64,000 nucleotides of DNA from contig NC_071667.1 in the NCBI RefSeq assembly GCF_028554725.1, forward strand, positions 53,561,501-53,625,500. The letters are read 5' to 3'. Position 1 is the stretch's first letter. Each line of letters starts with the position of its first letter. Of this stretch, positions 63,104 to 64,000 are shown piece by piece. Under the pieces are notes generated by a model. The model searched no databases, was not told the DNA's origin, and saw only the letters and a program-made list of their open reading frames with translations. This DNA comes from Zeugodacus cucurbitae (lineage: Eukaryota; Arthropoda; Insecta; Diptera; Tephritidae). A program made the position numbers and the translations under genes.

Positions 63104-63140
63104 AACTGAAGTAAGTTTCCACTATAACGGCACTTTTATA
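63104..63140 (-). promoter_or_regulatory. TATA box and initiator of the odorant receptor gene
   Basis: On the minus strand TATAAAAG (63140-63133) is followed by the initiator TTCAGTTT with A+1 at 63107. The first T of the TATA box is at -33, close to the preferred -31/-30. The implied 5' UTR is 77 bases before the ATG at 63030. Both motifs lie in the expected order and within a plausible distance of the coding start. Confidence 0.6.
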
Positions 63141-64000
63141 TGGTCTAGCATATGCAGTAAGTGCGTATGAACTAAGTTTTTTAATTAAAAATCGGTGATA
63201 TTGAAAACTGAAGGTCACTTAAAACGCCAATAATTTAACCCTTTCGTCGCCAACGATATCATAATGTAACAGTGTGTGTTGCTAAGATACGAGTTGTGGG
63301 TGTATTATCTGTACCCGAATCCAGGACCAGAACTCGGTCTATATCAGTAACTCTAATATAAATAATGCCTTAAAAGGTGTTTCTACTTGACCCAAGGAAC
63401 TACACAGGCAGATCCATCCAGCCAACTCAGCAAATAAAACTATGACAAGGCGAATATAACCAATTGGTTTTAAATATATATCATCTGTTCGGATATGAGT
63501 GCGATTATTTGGTAATAATTAAGGGTACCTCCCGAGACTAAATATTTGTTGAATGAAATCTCTGAGAGAGATTAAGCGTGCAGTTCTCACTTATTCAAAC
63601 CTTAATTTTAATCTCTGAGGAGAGCAAATTGGTTTCATGAAGATCACTTTGAGAAGGAAAAATTAAATTTAGCCTTTGAGCTTTGAGCCTTTGAGCCTTT
63701 GAGCTTTCTTTCAACATCTGATTCATCACAATTTTAAAGAAAATCACCAATGTGTTAATGAATAACATTTCCCAAGTTTCAAAGTTTTGATTAATAAATC
63801 TTTCGAAGGAACAAATATTACTTGTACATATATACTATATATGTAACGACCAAAACTTTTTTAATATAACAGTAAAAGCAACTAATAAAGTGATTTAATT
63901 AAAAGTGTTTTGCTTTCACAATTGAAAAGTTTAAGACTTGAACTTGAAATATATTGCCTTCCCTTGTATATTTACGTGACACTTATACGCGAAATTTAAA
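63141..64000. other. Upstream flank of the odorant receptor; no further gene recognised
   Basis: AT-rich DNA without a supportable exon. A small minisatellite with the 9-base unit TTTGAGCCT, a few imperfect copies, lies at about 63670-63710. A TATA-rich stretch is at 63825-63842. Regulatory sites for the receptor would be expected in the first few hundred bases, but I cannot point to a specific one. Confidence 0.5.

Noticed and set aside
1..64000. CRISPR arrays, bacterial operons or rRNA
   Set aside because: No regularly spaced identical repeats with unique spacers, no ribosome-binding-site/operon architecture, and no rRNA-like conserved blocks were seen; the window is clearly insect nuclear DNA.

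Overview
This is eukaryotic nuclear DNA from a higher fly. A tephritid fruit fly (Bactrocera/Zeugodacus type) is my best guess. It is AT-rich, full of CAA/CAG and TATG/CATA simple repeats, carries short GT-AG introns (72-73 bp), and holds mariner, RTE and 'GGGCGTGG'-type repeats of a kind I associate with tephritids. The species call is from memory of such repeats and was not searched.

The window is gene-poor. The only protein gene I can model completely is an insect odorant receptor on the minus strand at the right end (61701-63030). It has three exons encoding 394 residues. A TATA box and initiator lie upstream of it and an AATAAA signal lies downstream. The short last exon is not obvious from open reading frames and was found from its splice acceptor and the conserved C-terminal motif.

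About 1.3 kb further left on the same strand lies a strong candidate TATA-less core promoter. It combines an initiator at 60247, an MTE-like block and a DPE at exactly +28 to +32. It is followed by a mostly non-coding first exon ending in a GTAAGTG donor at 59859/59858. If real, a second minus-strand gene starts here. Much of the gene-free DNA to its left would then be its first intron or introns, with the remaining exons beyond the window or unrecognised.

The rest is non-coding DNA with transposon remains. There are four mariner/Tc1-type elements: a deleted fossil at 10.05-10.6 kb, a TIR-bounded internally deleted copy at 11.43-12.37 kb, a decayed TIR-to-TIR fossil at 38.94-39.80 kb, and a truncated close sister of the 11.4-kb copy at 42.74-43.5 kb. 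There are two RTE-type non-LTR retrotransposon remnants (7.66-7.88 kb and 17.23-18.37 kb) and a possible RNase H remnant at 16.8 kb. There is an 'ACGCCAC/GGGCGTGG' interspersed repeat at 26.75-27.61 kb. A pair of inverted copies of one interspersed repeat lies at 47.70-48.35 and 51.04-51.84 kb, and a degenerate tandem 'CCATAT' repeat at 5.6-5.9 kb. A very AT-rich block lies at about 56.8-59.1 kb. I see no convincing RNA genes, CRISPR arrays or bacterial-type genes, and no clear evidence of an undescribed biochemical system. The most useful new leads are the 60.2-kb promoter and the structural history of the mariner and inverted-repeat elements.
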